The notes below the pieces were generated by a model. That model ran no database searches. It had not been told where the DNA came from and saw nothing but the letters and a program-made list of their open reading frames with translations. The translations under genes were made by a program, and so were the position numbers. Positions 18,910 to 27,452 of a stretch of DNA of 64,000 nucleotides are shown here, piece after piece (position 1 is the first letter of the stretch; the number at the start of each line of letters is the position of its first letter). Location: NCBI GenBank assembly GCA_947472795.1, contig CANJBL010000009.1:49675-113674 (forward strand). The letters run 5' to 3'. Origin of the DNA: Fidelibacterota bacterium. GTDB lineage: Bacteria > Pseudomonadota > Alphaproteobacteria > Rhodospirillales > Rhodospirillaceae.

Positions 18910-19956
18910 TTAAGTTGGACGAAAATCCGCCACGTGCACGTCGCCGTTTTCGGTGCCGGCCAACAGCTTGTCGCCGTCCGGGTTCCACACCAGCGCCGTC
19001 ACGCCATTGCCCGTCGGCTTCATGATCAGCTTCGCGCCGCCGCCCGCTCCGGGCTGGCCCATTTGCAACGTGCCGTCCTCGAAGCCCGCCGCCATCACAT
19101 CGTGGAACGGATGCGCGGCCACCGCGGTGACCGGAGCACCAGCGGTGCCACCAAATTCCGTCGGTGCTTTGCCCATGGGGCCGCCGCCCGTGAAGGGCCA
19201 GCAGATCACGCGCTCCGAGCCACCTGTGGCCAGGTAATGCCCACGCTTGGTGAAGGCCATGGAGCGGATCTTGGCCATATAACCCGACATGCGCATGTGC
19301 TCACCATCCGACAAGCGCCAGCCGTGCAGCGAACTTTCCTGCATGGCGGTCAGCACATAGTCGCCGTCCGGCGACCACATCACTTGCAGATGCGAGCCCT
19401 TCCATTCCAGGCGCGTGGCCGCGCCCTCCGCGCCCAGCCACCACAAGCTCACACCGTTGTAGTGGCTCACCGCGAGGCGCCGGCCCTTGGGATTGATGGC
19501 GAGCCCGCCGACGGATGTGGGGTGCGAGAGTTGGCGCGCGGGTATTCCGGGTTTCTTGCCGAGCACAAAGGCCTCTTTGCCCGTGGCATACACGCGCGCT
19601 CCCGTTCCGCCATGCGCCGCGACGTGATCGATCCAACGCCCTTTATGTTCGGCGAGGACCTCCGTCGTGCCGGCGGCCGCGATGCGCACCAACTTGCCGT
19701 CGTCTCCGCCGGAAAGGAATGCGCCCTTGTCGATGTCGGCGCAGAGCGAGAGGGCAGCGCCGTCGTGAGCGCGTACGGTGATGGAGTCTGCGTCCAGCGT
19801 TTCGCTATCGATCAGGCGTATGGTGCCGTCGCTTAAGGCCACGGCAAAGAGCCGGCCATTGTTCACGGCGGCCACGACATAGGCCCCGAACGAGAACGTC
19901 GCCATGCGGCCTTTGCCGCCGGCGCCCGGGCCTGGAGCGGTGTTTGTCTCGGTCAT
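18910..19956 (-). CDS. WD40 repeat protein paired with COG0523 GTPase
   Basis: The 348-residue protein is built of WD40-type blades, with repeated patterns such as SLCADIDKGAFLSGGDDGKLVRI, QVMWSPDGDYVLTAMQ, SMAFTKRGHYLATGGSERVICW and ALVWNPDGDKLLAGTENGDVHV. It has no signal peptide and should be a cytoplasmic beta-propeller for protein contacts. It begins 3 bases after the COG0523 GTPase stop, so the two are co-translated; this pairing is seen in other Alphaproteobacteria and suggests a joint role in metal handling. The exact function is not known. Confidence 0.85.
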   Translation of the reverse strand: MTETNTAPGPGAGGKGRMATFSFGAYVVAAVNNGRLFAVALSDGTIRLIDSETLDADSITVRAHDGAALSLCADIDKGAFLSGGDDGKLVRIAAAGTTEVLAEHKGRWIDHVAAHGGTGARVYATGKEAFVLGKKPGIPARQLSHPTSVGGLAINPKGRRLAVSHYNGVSLWWLGAEGAATRLEWKGSHLQVMWSPDGDYVLTAMQESSLHGWRLSDGEHMRMSGYMAKIRSMAFTKRGHYLATGGSERVICWPFTGGGPMGKAPTEFGGTAGAPVTAVAAHPFHDVMAAGFEDGTLQMGQPGAGGGAKLIMKPTGNGVTALVWNPDGDKLLAGTENGDVHVADFRPT

Positions 19957-19959
19957 AGT

Positions 19960-21054
19960 TTAGGCCACGCAGCTCTCGAAGCCCTTTTGCAGCGCGGCTT
20001 CATCCAGTTTGCGCCCGATGAACACCAAACGGCTGCGGCGCTGGTCCTTGGCGGGCCAGGGGCCGGTGTAGATGCCTTCCGAGACCATGTGCACGGCCTG
20101 AAAGACAAAGCGCTTGTCGGACCCCGCCATATTCAGGATGCCCTTGCTGCGCAGGATGTTCTGGCCCTCATTCATCAGCACAGCCCCAATCCACTCGTCG
20201 AATTTGCCCGGTGACAGCAGCTTGTCCGTGGACATTGAGATCGAGCGGATGTCCTCGTCGTGCAGCGGGTTCACGGCGCCATGTCCATGATCGCGCTCAT
20301 GTCCGTGGTCATGATGGTGGTGGTCGTGCCCATGATCGTGATGATCATGATCATGGGAATGATCGTGCGTCGCATCGAAGGCATGGCCGTGCAGGAAGCA
20401 GGGGTCTAACTCCAGCGCACGGTTCAGATCGAACGCGCCCTTGTCCAGGATCTTGTCCAGCGCAATATCGCAACGTTGCGTGTGATAGATCTTGGCGAAC
20501 GGGTTCAGGTGACGCACACGCGCCTCGATCTTCTTCACCTGTTCCGGCGTCACAAGGTCGGTCTTGTTCAACAGCACGATGTCGGCGAAGGCGATCTGCT
20601 CTTCGGCTTCATCGCTGTCAGCCAAGCGCTGTTCCACGTGTTTGGCATCGACCACGGTCACGATGCTGTCGAGCTTGGTGCGGCGTTTGATGTCGTCGTC
20701 GGTGAAAAAGGTCTGTGCGACAGGAGCAGGGTCGGCAAGGCCCGTGGTCTCCACCAGAATGGCGTCGAACTTGCCCGGGCGCTTCAACAGGCTGCCGATG
20801 ATGCGGATCAAATCGCCGCGCACCGTGCAGCAGATGCAGCCGTTGTTCATCTCGAAGACTTCTTCATCGGCGCCAACGACAAGATCGTTGTCGATGCCGA
20901 TCTCGCCGAACTCGTTGACGATGACGGCGTACTTCTTGCCGTGATTCTCGGTCAGCACGCGGTTGAGCAGCGTGGTCTTGCCGGCGCCCAGATAGCCCGT
21001 CAGCACGGTGACGGGAATGGCGCCCGAAGCGGATGGTGCGGCCGGCTCGCTCAT
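19960..21054 (-). CDS. CobW/COG0523 metallochaperone GTPase with His-rich loop
   Basis: The 364-residue cytoplasmic protein has Walker A GYLGAGKTT, the COG0523 metal-binding motif GCICC (CxCC), the NKTD motif for guanine and a C-terminal CobW domain (GSDKRFVFQAVHMV). Between the domains is a stretch of about 45 residues that is mostly His, Asp and Gly, as in zinc-handling members such as YeiR or ZigA. It probably delivers or stores Zn(II) or another divalent metal. I see no obvious Zur box in the 120 bases upstream. Its partner downstream is the WD40 protein. Confidence 0.92.
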   Translation of the reverse strand: MSEPAAPSASGAIPVTVLTGYLGAGKTTLLNRVLTENHGKKYAVIVNEFGEIGIDNDLVVGADEEVFEMNNGCICCTVRGDLIRIIGSLLKRPGKFDAILVETTGLADPAPVAQTFFTDDDIKRRTKLDSIVTVVDAKHVEQRLADSDEAEEQIAFADIVLLNKTDLVTPEQVKKIEARVRHLNPFAKIYHTQRCDIALDKILDKGAFDLNRALELDPCFLHGHAFDATHDHSHDHDHHDHGHDHHHHDHGHERDHGHGAVNPLHDEDIRSISMSTDKLLSPGKFDEWIGAVLMNEGQNILRSKGILNMAGSDKRFVFQAVHMVSEGIYTGPWPAKDQRRSRLVFIGRKLDEAALQKGFESCVA

Positions 21055-21125
21055 GCGGTGTGTATCCTTACGCTCATGTCGAAGATGGTCAGCGCTATAT
21101 AGGCAGCCAGTCTCTTAAAGACAAA

Positions 21126-21151
21126 CGGCGCGGCCTGAAAAAGCCGCGCCG
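21126..21151 (-). terminator. Terminator of the rpsF-rpsR-rplI operon
   Basis: CGGCGCGGC and GCCGCGCCG form a perfect 9-bp stem; on the minus strand the loop is TTTTTCAG and the stem is followed by TTTGTCTTT. It lies 27 bases beyond the rplI stop. Confidence 0.75.
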
Positions 21152-21177
21152 ATCGTCATTGCATATCGCCAGGCGGT

Positions 21178-21765
21178 TTAGTTGGCCGCGGCGGCTTCTT
21201 CTTCGCCTTCGGCTTCGCTGCCTTCGGGCTGGGCTTCTTCGGCCAGCTTGGCGGCGTCTTCGGCGCGTTCCAGCATTTCGGCGGCCTGAGCTTGGGCCAC
21301 CTTCTGGTTGGCTTCTTCGACCGAGCGGGCCACCGTGAACTCCACGTCCACCTTCACTTCCGGATGCAGGCGCACCGGGGTCTTGAAGGTGCCCAGGGTC
21401 TTCACCGGGGCGTTCAGCAGCACTTGCGTCGTGCGTTCCAGCGGGATGCCCTGGCCCTTCAGCGCATCGGCGATGTCGCGCGCGCTCACCGAACCATAGA
21501 GCTGTCCGCCTTCACCGGCCTGGCGCACGATGATCAGCTTCAGGCCGTCCATCTTCTTGGCCACAACCTGCGCCTCGTCTCGGGCGTGGATGTTGTTGGT
21601 TTCCAGCTCCGCTTTCTTCGTCTCGTACAGCGCCTTGTTATCTTTATTGGCGCGCAGAGCCTTCTTCTGCGGAAACAGGAAATTGCGGGCAAAGCCCGGC
21701 TTCACGGTTACCACTTCGCCCATCTGACCCAAGCGGTCGATGCGTTCCAGCAAAATCACTTCCAT
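21178..21765 (-). CDS. rplI: 50S ribosomal protein L9
   Basis: L9 is a two-domain 50S protein. MEVILLERIDRLGQMGEVVTVKPGFARNFL is the L9 N-terminal domain, followed by a long helix and a C-terminal domain ending in VHPEVKVDVE-like sequence. A Glu/Ala-rich tail of about 45 residues brings the length to 195, as is usual in Alphaproteobacteria. ATG at 21765 is chosen over GTG at 21768 because AGGAGGT lies 5 bases upstream. The start overlaps the DUF2232 stop by one base. Confidence 0.96.
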   Translation of the reverse strand: MEVILLERIDRLGQMGEVVTVKPGFARNFLFPQKKALRANKDNKALYETKKAELETNNIHARDEAQVVAKKMDGLKLIIVRQAGEGGQLYGSVSARDIADALKGQGIPLERTTQVLLNAPVKTLGTFKTPVRLHPEVKVDVEFTVARSVEEANQKVAQAQAAEMLERAEDAAKLAEEAQPEGSEAEGEEEAAAAN

Positions 21766-22739
21766 CACTCACCTCCTGTACGCACGCCTAGATAGCGCGA
21801 ACGTATTTGTAAAAATTGGTCCATCACTCCAAGGCCCGCCAGCAACAGCGCCGATATCCCGGCCGTCACCAGGGCCAACACGTAAAACACCGTCAGCCAC
21901 ATCCCACGGTGCTTTGTCAGTCCAGCGGCGCTATGCACCACCGCCAGACCCTGCAGCACCAACGGCAAACTCAAGATCGCCGCCGCGTTGCCGGCCATGA
22001 AACCGGCGTCGTTCTTCAACATCGCCGCCGCCAGCACCGCAATTCCAAAAAGAACTGCGAACCACTGCGGCGTCTGGAACCCGCGATAGGCCGGCGTCGG
22101 CCACAGCGCGATATCCATGCGCATCAGCATCATCTGGGCCAGACAGGCACTCATGATCGCCCGCGTGCACCAGCCCAAAGCTTCAAAGCCGGGCAACAAA
22201 CCTGCCGCAGCCTTGATCATCTCGGTCATGGTGGCGGAGAAATCCTCGCCGCTTCCGACCTTGTCTGCTGCCGTCACGCTCTGTGGAACGGTCGCCAGGA
22301 CCGCCTCCAGCTTCGCGCGCAGCGCCGCCTCGATGCCGTCGGGCCCGGCCATCATCGCCAAACCCGCCATCACCGCCGCGAAGGCCGTCAGCACCAGCCA
22401 ACAGACCGTCCGCCCCATTGCGGTTCCCGTCACCGGCTTATTGCCGGTGCTCAGCGCATCAATCCCCAGCCGCGACAGCATCGCGACCGGCGCGGCATCA
22501 ACCGCCAGATAGACGGTGGCAAGCGGGAAGGATCCCGTCATCACCGTCACCGCTACAGCTCCTGCCACCACGGCCAAAGGCAGATACGAACTGCCCAGAC
22601 CGAAAACGACCATCGCCAGCGGCAGCGGCGACAGCATCGTTCCCACCATCACGCCCAGCATCGAATGACGCAGAGCTGCCACCAGAAGCAGGGCCCCAAG
22701 GGTCCCCGCCGCGACGGCGATGGCGCTGGTGCGCGTCAC
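21765..22739 (-). CDS. DUF2232 membrane protein between rpsR and rplI
   Basis: This 324-residue inner-membrane protein has about eight hydrophobic helices. Its place between rpsR and rplI identifies it as the DUF2232 (YybS-like) protein kept in this position in Alphaproteobacteria. Helices alternate with short loops; no catalytic motif is evident. It starts 2 bases after rpsR ends and runs into rplI with a 1-base overlap (TGATG), so the four genes are translated together. Its function is unknown. Confidence 0.85.
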   Translation of the reverse strand: MTRTSAIAVAAGTLGALLLVAALRHSMLGVMVGTMLSPLPLAMVVFGLGSSYLPLAVVAGAVAVTVMTGSFPLATVYLAVDAAPVAMLSRLGIDALSTGNKPVTGTAMGRTVCWLVLTAFAAVMAGLAMMAGPDGIEAALRAKLEAVLATVPQSVTAADKVGSGEDFSATMTEMIKAAAGLLPGFEALGWCTRAIMSACLAQMMLMRMDIALWPTPAYRGFQTPQWFAVLFGIAVLAAAMLKNDAGFMAGNAAAILSLPLVLQGLAVVHSAAGLTKHRGMWLTVFYVLALVTAGISALLLAGLGVMDQFLQIRSRYLGVRTGGE

Positions 22740-22741
22740 AT

Positions 22742-22981
22742 TTAGATCGCGACGACGTACGGCAACAGCGCGAGGAAGCGCGCGCGCTTAATGGCGCGGG
22801 CCAGTTCACGCTGCTTCTTAGTGGACACTGCCGTGATGCGGCTCGGCACGATCTTGCCGCGCTCGGAGATATAACGCTGCAACAGGCGGGTATCCTTGTA
22901 GTCGATCTTCGGCGCGTTCGCGCCCGTGAACGGGCAGGTCTTGCGACGGCGGAAGAAAGGTTTGCGTCCAGGTGCGGGCAT
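22742..22981 (-). CDS. rpsR: 30S ribosomal protein S18
   Basis: The 79-residue protein has the S18 signatures [29 protein letters not shown] and [22 protein letters not shown]18 binds S6 on the platform of the 30S subunit. The start overlaps the rpsF stop by one base (TAATG), giving tight coupling of the two partner proteins. Confidence 0.97.
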   Translation of the reverse strand: MPAPGRKPFFRRRKTCPFTGANAPKIDYKDTRLLQRYISERGKIVPSRITAVSTKKQRELARAIKRARFLALLPYVVAI

Positions 22982-23517
22982 TAGCCTTCTCCCGTGCTAG
23001 GTGTCGAATTGTCGTCGGAACCGAAGCGTGGACGACGGCCCGAGCTGAAACGCCCGCCATCGCCGTCGTCACGAGGAGGACGACCGCCGCCGCCACCGCC
23101 GCCGCCGAAGCCGCCGCGGCCACCGCCGCCGAAGCCGCGTCCGCCGCCGAAGCCGCCATCGCGGCCGCCGAAGCCGCTACGCTCTGGCGGACGATCCTTG
23201 TTGATCAGAACGGCCGAGGGACCTTCTTCCAAGGTTTCCACGCGCACGGTCAGGTAACGCAGCACGTCTTCGTTGATGCGCATACGGCGCTCATACTCAT
23301 TGATGGCCGCTGGCGGCGCATCGATGTTGAAGAAAACGTAGTGACCCTTGCGGTTTTTCTTGATGCGATAGGTCAGCGAACGCAGGCCCCAGCTTTCACG
23401 CTTGGTGACCTTGCCGCCGCCTTCGGTAATGATGTTGGTCAGTTCGTCGGCCAGAGTGTCCACCTGTGTGGTGGCGATATCCTGACGCGCGATAACCACG
23501 CTCTCGTAGAGAGGCAT
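22981..23517 (-). CDS. rpsF: 30S ribosomal protein S6 with Gly/Arg-rich tail
   Basis: Residues 1-112 are a standard S6 ([40 protein letters not shown]). From about residue 114 to 178 follows an unusual tail: a glycine-dominated run with scattered Arg and Phe up to about 147, then a polar Arg/Asp/Ser end. Typical S6 is 95-135 residues, though some alphaproteobacterial S6 proteins have charged tails. The RGG-like tail may contact RNA. Its leader has a hairpin that could be the S6:S18 autoregulatory element. Confidence 0.96.
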   Translation of the reverse strand: MPLYESVVIARQDIATTQVDTLADELTNIITEGGGKVTKRESWGLRSLTYRIKKNRKGHYVFFNIDAPPAAINEYERRMRINEDVLRYLTVRVETLEEGPSAVLINKDRPPERSGFGGRDGGFGGGRGFGGGGRGGFGGGGGGGGRPPRDDGDGGRFSSGRRPRFGSDDNSTPSTGEG

Positions 23518-23546
23518 GTAGTCAATCTCCCTTTGGCTTATCTCGT

Positions 23547-23575
23547 CCCGGCTGCACCGCCCATCGGTGCCCGGG
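23547..23575 (-). promoter_or_regulatory. Hairpin in the rpsF leader, possible S6:S18 feedback element
   Basis: On the minus strand CCCGG-GCACC-loop-GGTGC-AG-CCGGG forms a 10-bp stem in two parts with a 2-base AG bulge and a 7-base loop GATGGGC, ending 29 bases before the rpsF ATG. Bacterial rpsF leaders are known to carry a hairpin bound by the S6:S18 pair. Location and the ACCG/CGGT apex fit that idea, but the match to the published consensus was not tested. Confidence 0.45.
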
Positions 23576-23634
23576 CATAGCCGGCCTCCTCGATTTGTAT
23601 CGTGGGGTCGGCAAGGAGCTATGTAAGGGCGCGG

Positions 23635-23662
23635 AATATACACATTTACCTGGGCCCAGCAA
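23635..23662 (-). promoter_or_regulatory. Likely sigma-70 promoter for rpsF
   Basis: On the minus strand TTGCTG (23662-23657) and TATATT (23640-23635) are separated by 16 bases. They lie about 120 bases upstream of rpsF in the divergent gap to fabD. Confidence 0.5.
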
Positions 23663-23762
23663 GGCATTCCGCCGCTTTTGCCCGCCCCAGCGACTTTATT
23701 CCCCACAGGCTCCAAACGCCTCACATTTTATCAACAATATCAATGTGTTGACATATAGCGCC

Positions 23763-23791
23763 TTGACAGCCCCCGGGGGCATTGGTCTAGG
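23763..23791 (+). promoter_or_regulatory. Likely promoter for fabD
   Basis: A consensus -35 box TTGACA (23763-23768) is followed after 17 bases by TCTAGG as a weak -10. The spacer contains the palindrome CCCCCGGGGG. A second TTGACA is 13 bases upstream at 23750. The fabD start is 51 bases downstream with AAGGAGTC as ribosome binding site. The rest of the 324-base gap holds the rpsF promoter and leader, and no further gene. Confidence 0.5.
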
Positions 23792-23841
23792 TCTCGGCGC
23801 AACTGTCCGCCCCATTCCCTTCAAGATCATAAGGAGTCTCC

Positions 23842-24786
23842 ATGAGTTGGGCTTTCGTGTTCCCCGGCCAGGGCTCCCAGGCCGTTGGCATGGGAAAAGA
23901 GCTGGCGGCGGCTTTCACCGAGGCCCGCGAGATCTTTGGCGAGGTTGACGAGGCTTTGAAACAGAACCTCTCCCAGCTCATGTTTGAAGGGCCTGGCGAC
24001 ACTCTGACCCTCACCGAGAACGCCCAGCCCGCCCTCATGGCCGTCAGCATGGCGTTGGTGAAGGTGCTGGAGAAACAGGGCAACATCTCCATTCGCAATA
24101 CCGCCCGCTATGTGGCCGGCCACTCGCTGGGGGAATACTCGGCACTCGCGGCTGCCGGCTCGCTCACGCTTTCCGACGCGGCGCGCCTCTTGAAGACGCG
24201 CGGTCAGGCCATGCAGAAGGCCGTGCCCGTGGGCGAAGGCGCCATGGCGGCCTTGCTGGGGCTTGATGTGGATCAGGCTCTTGATATCGCCGCGCAAACT
24301 TCCGGCGATGGACAGATCTGTGCCGTCGCCAACGACAATGCGCCCGGTCAGGCAGTGGTTTCGGGCCACACGGCCGCCGTCGAGCGCGCCATCGAGCTTG
24401 CAAAAGAAAAAGGTGCGAAGCGCGCGATGCTGCTGCCGGTCAGCGCGCCGTTCCACTGCCCACTTATGAAGCCCGCCGCCGATGTCATGGCTGAAGCGCT
24501 CGCCGCCATCACTATAAAAGCACCTGCCGTGCCGGTCATCGCCAATGTCACGGCCGCCACCGTCATCGACCCCGACGAGATCCGCCGCCTTCTCGTCGAA
24601 CAGGTCACCGCCATGGTGCGCTGGCGTGAAAGCGTGCAAGTGATGAAGGACGCCGGCGTAACGACATTGATCGAGCTTGGCTCCGGCAAGGTGCTCACGG
24701 GCCTCACCAAGCGCATCGCCGACGATCTCACCGGCATCAGCGTGCAGACGCCCGCCGACATCGAACAATTCCTCAAGAACCGCTGA
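23842..24786 (+). CDS. fabD: Malonyl-CoA:ACP transacylase FabD
   Basis: FabD loads malonate onto acyl carrier protein. The 314-residue cytoplasmic enzyme begins WAFVFPGQGSQ and has the nucleophile Ser95 in GHSLGEYSA, with the catalytic His in PFHCPL. Ribosome binding site AAGGAG is well placed. It is followed after 15 bases by fabG and then acpP and fabF, the standard fatty-acid synthesis cluster. Confidence 0.97.
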   Translation: MSWAFVFPGQGSQAVGMGKELAAAFTEAREIFGEVDEALKQNLSQLMFEGPGDTLTLTENAQPALMAVSMALVKVLEKQGNISIRNTARYVAGHSLGEYSALAAAGSLTLSDAARLLKTRGQAMQKAVPVGEGAMAALLGLDVDQALDIAAQTSGDGQICAVANDNAPGQAVVSGHTAAVERAIELAKEKGAKRAMLLPVSAPFHCPLMKPAADVMAEALAAITIKAPAVPVIANVTAATVIDPDEIRRLLVEQVTAMVRWRESVQVMKDAGVTTLIELGSGKVLTGLTKRIADDLTGISVQTPADIEQFLKNR

Positions 24787-24801
24787 ACAGGAGCGCTTTT
24801 C

Positions 24802-25539
24802 ATGTTTGATCTTTCAGGCAAGACGGCGCTTATCACCGGCGCCAGCGGCGGCCTGGGTTCTTCCATCGCCCGCGCGCTGCACGCGCAAGGCGCCACTGTT
24901 GGCTTGCATGGTTCGCGCCGCGAGGTGCTCGAAGCGCTGGCCGGCGAGCTGAAAGAACGCGCGCATGTGCTTGTCGCGAATCTCTCTGAAAGCGCAGCGC
25001 TCGAGAAACTCATCCCCGATGCCGAAGCGGCCATGGGTCAGGTCGATATCCTGGTCAACAACGCCGGCATCACCCGCGACGGTCTCATCCTGCGCATGAA
25101 GGATCAGGACTTCCAGGACGTGCTCGACATCAACCTCGGCGTCGCGTTCAAACTCTCTCGCGCCGTGGTGAAGGGCATGATGAAGCGCCGCTTTGGCCGC
25201 ATCGTGAACATCACCTCCGTCGTCGGTGTCACCGGCAACCCCGGCCAGACCAACTACGTAGCCTCCAAGGCGGGCCTCATCGGCCTCACCAAGTCGCTGG
25301 CCCAGGAAGTGGCCAGCCGCAACATCACCGTCAACGCCGTGGCGCCTGGTTTCATCACCAGCGCCATGACCGAGAAGCTCACCGACGACCAAAAGACCCG
25401 CATCCTGGGCAGCATTCCGCTGGGCCGCATGGGCGACGGGGCTGAGGTGGCCGCGGCGGTGGTTTACCTGGCCAGCGGCGAGGCCGCGTACGTTACCGGC
25501 CAGACGCTGCATGTGAACGGCGGCATGGCTATGATTTAA
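24802..25539 (+). CDS. fabG: 3-oxoacyl-ACP reductase FabG
   Basis: FabG reduces 3-oxoacyl-ACP with NADPH. The 245-residue protein has TGASGGLG for the cofactor, NNAG at 86-89 and the catalytic Ser139, Tyr152 and Lys156 (NITSVVG, YVASK). The C-terminal GQTLHVNGGMAM is typical. CAGGAG lies 9 bases before the start. The position between fabD and acpP settles its role against other SDR enzymes. Confidence 0.97.
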   Translation: MFDLSGKTALITGASGGLGSSIARALHAQGATVGLHGSRREVLEALAGELKERAHVLVANLSESAALEKLIPDAEAAMGQVDILVNNAGITRDGLILRMKDQDFQDVLDINLGVAFKLSRAVVKGMMKRRFGRIVNITSVVGVTGNPGQTNYVASKAGLIGLTKSLAQEVASRNITVNAVAPGFITSAMTEKLTDDQKTRILGSIPLGRMGDGAEVAAAVVYLASGEAAYVTGQTLHVNGGMAMI

Positions 25540-25694
25540 TGAGGTTAATTCGCCCGCCGGGGCGCACTAGCCAAGAAAAATGTAATATGCTACTCAACGC
25601 CCTCGTCCGGGGAGATGGATCTCTCGAAGGCTGCCTTGATGGCCGCCCGTAAACGCTGAAATCACTTAAAAAATAACCACTTGAGGACATACGA

Positions 25695-25934
25695 ATGAGC
25701 GACGTAGCTGACCGCGTGAAAAAGATTGTCGTGGAGCACCTGGGCGTTGAAGAAGCCAAGGTCACAGACAATGCCAGCTTTATCGATGATCTTGGCGCCG
25801 ACAGCCTGGATACCGTTGAGCTCGTCATGGCCTTCGAAGAAGAGTTCAATGTCGAGATTCCGGATGACGCGGCTGAGAAGATCCTCACCGTGAAGGACGC
25901 TATCGCCTTCATCCAGGCGAACGCGAGCAAGTAG
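25695..25934 (+). CDS. acpP: Acyl carrier protein
   Basis: The 79-residue acidic protein has the 4'-phosphopantetheine attachment site Ser37 in [10 protein letters not shown] and the usual helical ACP pattern. It carries growing acyl chains in fatty-acid synthesis. GAGGA lies 8 bases before the ATG. A 155-base gap from fabG suggests its own promoter, which fits the high demand for ACP. Confidence 0.97.
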   Translation: MSDVADRVKKIVVEHLGVEEAKVTDNASFIDDLGADSLDTVELVMAFEEEFNVEIPDDAAEKILTVKDAIAFIQANASK

Positions 25935-26085
25935 ATTTTACCGAACATTCGTTTTGGGCGCGTGCCCTGGCGGATCGTATGCCGGTTGAAGTGCATGGGG
26001 CCTTGGGAGACACCGGGTCCCATCGCCGTTTCTGGAGCACCATTCGGAACACCGCTGGCGGCACCGGTCCTGTCGCTAAAAACAG

Positions 26086-26132
26086 GCTAAGCTTATCGGG
26101 TCAAGCTTAGCGAGCCAGGCTTAGCGAGCCAG
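26086..26132. repeat. Inverted and direct repeats before fabF
   Basis: GCTAAGCTT and AAGCTTAGC form a perfect 9-bp inverted repeat around ATCGGGTC. Overlapping it are two adjacent exact copies of the 14-mer GCTTAGCGAGCCAG (26105-26118 and 26119-26132). The unit lies in the 223-base acpP-fabF gap, 25 bases before the fabF start. No T-tract follows, so it is not a standard terminator; it may be an operator or mRNA structure. Confidence 0.6.
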
Positions 26133-26157
26133 TGTTTAAAACGGGAAAGTGTTGATC

Positions 26158-27432
26158 ATGGCTTTCGCACCCAAACGCATCGTCGTCACAGGCATGGGCC
26201 TCACCACGCCGCTCGGCACTGGCGTCGCCGGCAACTGGGAATCCCTCACCGCTGGCAAGTCCGGCCTCAGTTCCATCACGCGTTTTGATGCGTCCGATCT
26301 TCCGGCGCGTGTGGGCGGCGAAGTGCCGCTCGCCGAAGATCATCCTTACCGTTTCATCGCCGACGACGTCGTCTCGCCGAAGGACCGCCGCCGCATGGAT
26401 GATTTCATCGTCTATGCCATTGGCGCTGCCGATGAAGCGATCCGTGATTCCGGCTGGGTGCCGCCGTCCGACGAAGCGCGCGAGCGTACCGGGGTCATGA
26501 TTGGCTCGGGCATCGGCGGTCTCGCCACCATCGACGACACCTCGAAGACCTTGCAGGCGCAAGGCCCGCGCCGCGTGTCGCCCTTCTTCATTCCGGCCAG
26601 CCTCATCAACCTCGCCTCCGGCCAGGTCTCGATCAAACACGGCTTCAAGGGCCCCAACCACGCGCCGGTCACGGCCTGTGCCACCGGCGCCCATGCCATT
26701 GGTGACGCCGCGCGTCTTATCAAGTACGGCGACGCCGACGTCATGGTGGCCGGCGGCGCCGAGTCAGCACTCTGCCGTTTGGGCATCGCGGGCTTTGCGG
26801 CCATGAAGGCGCTCTCCACCAGCTACAACGACACACCGACCCGCGCCTCGCGCCCATGGGACAAGGGCCGCGACGGCTTTGTCATGGGCGAGGGGGCCGG
26901 CGTCGTGATCCTCGAAGACCTCGAGCACGCCAGAAAGCGCGGCGCGAAGATCTATGCCGAAATCCTCGGCTACGGTCTGGCGGGTGATGCCTACCATCTG
27001 ACCGCGCCTGCTGAAGACGGCTCGGGCGGCTTCCGCGCTATGCGCGGCGCGCTCAAGGATGCCGGCCTCAATGTCGATGCGATCGACTACATCAATGCCC
27101 ATGGCACCTCCACGCCGAAAGGCGACGAGATCGAACTGAGCGCGGTGAAGCGCCTCTTTGGCGATCAGGCCTACAAACTTTCTATGTCCTCCACCAAGTC
27201 GGCCATCGGCCACTTGCTAGGTGCGGCCGGCGCCGTGGAAGCAATCTACTCCATTCTGGCCCTGCGCGATCAGGTTGTGCCGCCAACGCTCAATCTCGAT
27301 GATCCCTCCGAAGGATGCGACATCGACCTCGTGCCGCACAAATCCAAGCAACGCAAAATCCGTTACGCCATGTCGAACTCTTTCGGGTTTGGTGGTACGA
27401 ACGCGTCGCTTGTTCTCGGTCCGGCTCCGTAA
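26158..27432 (+). CDS. fabF: 3-oxoacyl-ACP synthase II FabF
   Basis: FabF elongates acyl-ACP by condensation with malonyl-ACP. The 424-residue protein has the catalytic Cys174 in TACATGAHA and the two histidines in NAHGTSTPKGD and SAIGHLLGAAG. The C-terminal NSFGFGGTNASLV is complete. ATG at 26158 is chosen; GTG at 26149 is in frame but is inside the likely ribosome binding region GGGAAAG. mltG follows after 20 bases. Confidence 0.97.
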   Translation: MAFAPKRIVVTGMGLTTPLGTGVAGNWESLTAGKSGLSSITRFDASDLPARVGGEVPLAEDHPYRFIADDVVSPKDRRRMDDFIVYAIGAADEAIRDSGWVPPSDEARERTGVMIGSGIGGLATIDDTSKTLQAQGPRRVSPFFIPASLINLASGQVSIKHGFKGPNHAPVTACATGAHAIGDAARLIKYGDADVMVAGGAESALCRLGIAGFAAMKALSTSYNDTPTRASRPWDKGRDGFVMGEGAGVVILEDLEHARKRGAKIYAEILGYGLAGDAYHLTAPAEDGSGGFRAMRGALKDAGLNVDAIDYINAHGTSTPKGDEIELSAVKRLFGDQAYKLSMSSTKSAIGHLLGAAGAVEAIYSILALRDQVVPPTLNLDDPSEGCDIDLVPHKSKQRKIRYAMSNSFGFGGTNASLVLGPAP

Positions 27433-27452
27433 TTTTTCAGGACCGCAGGGCG

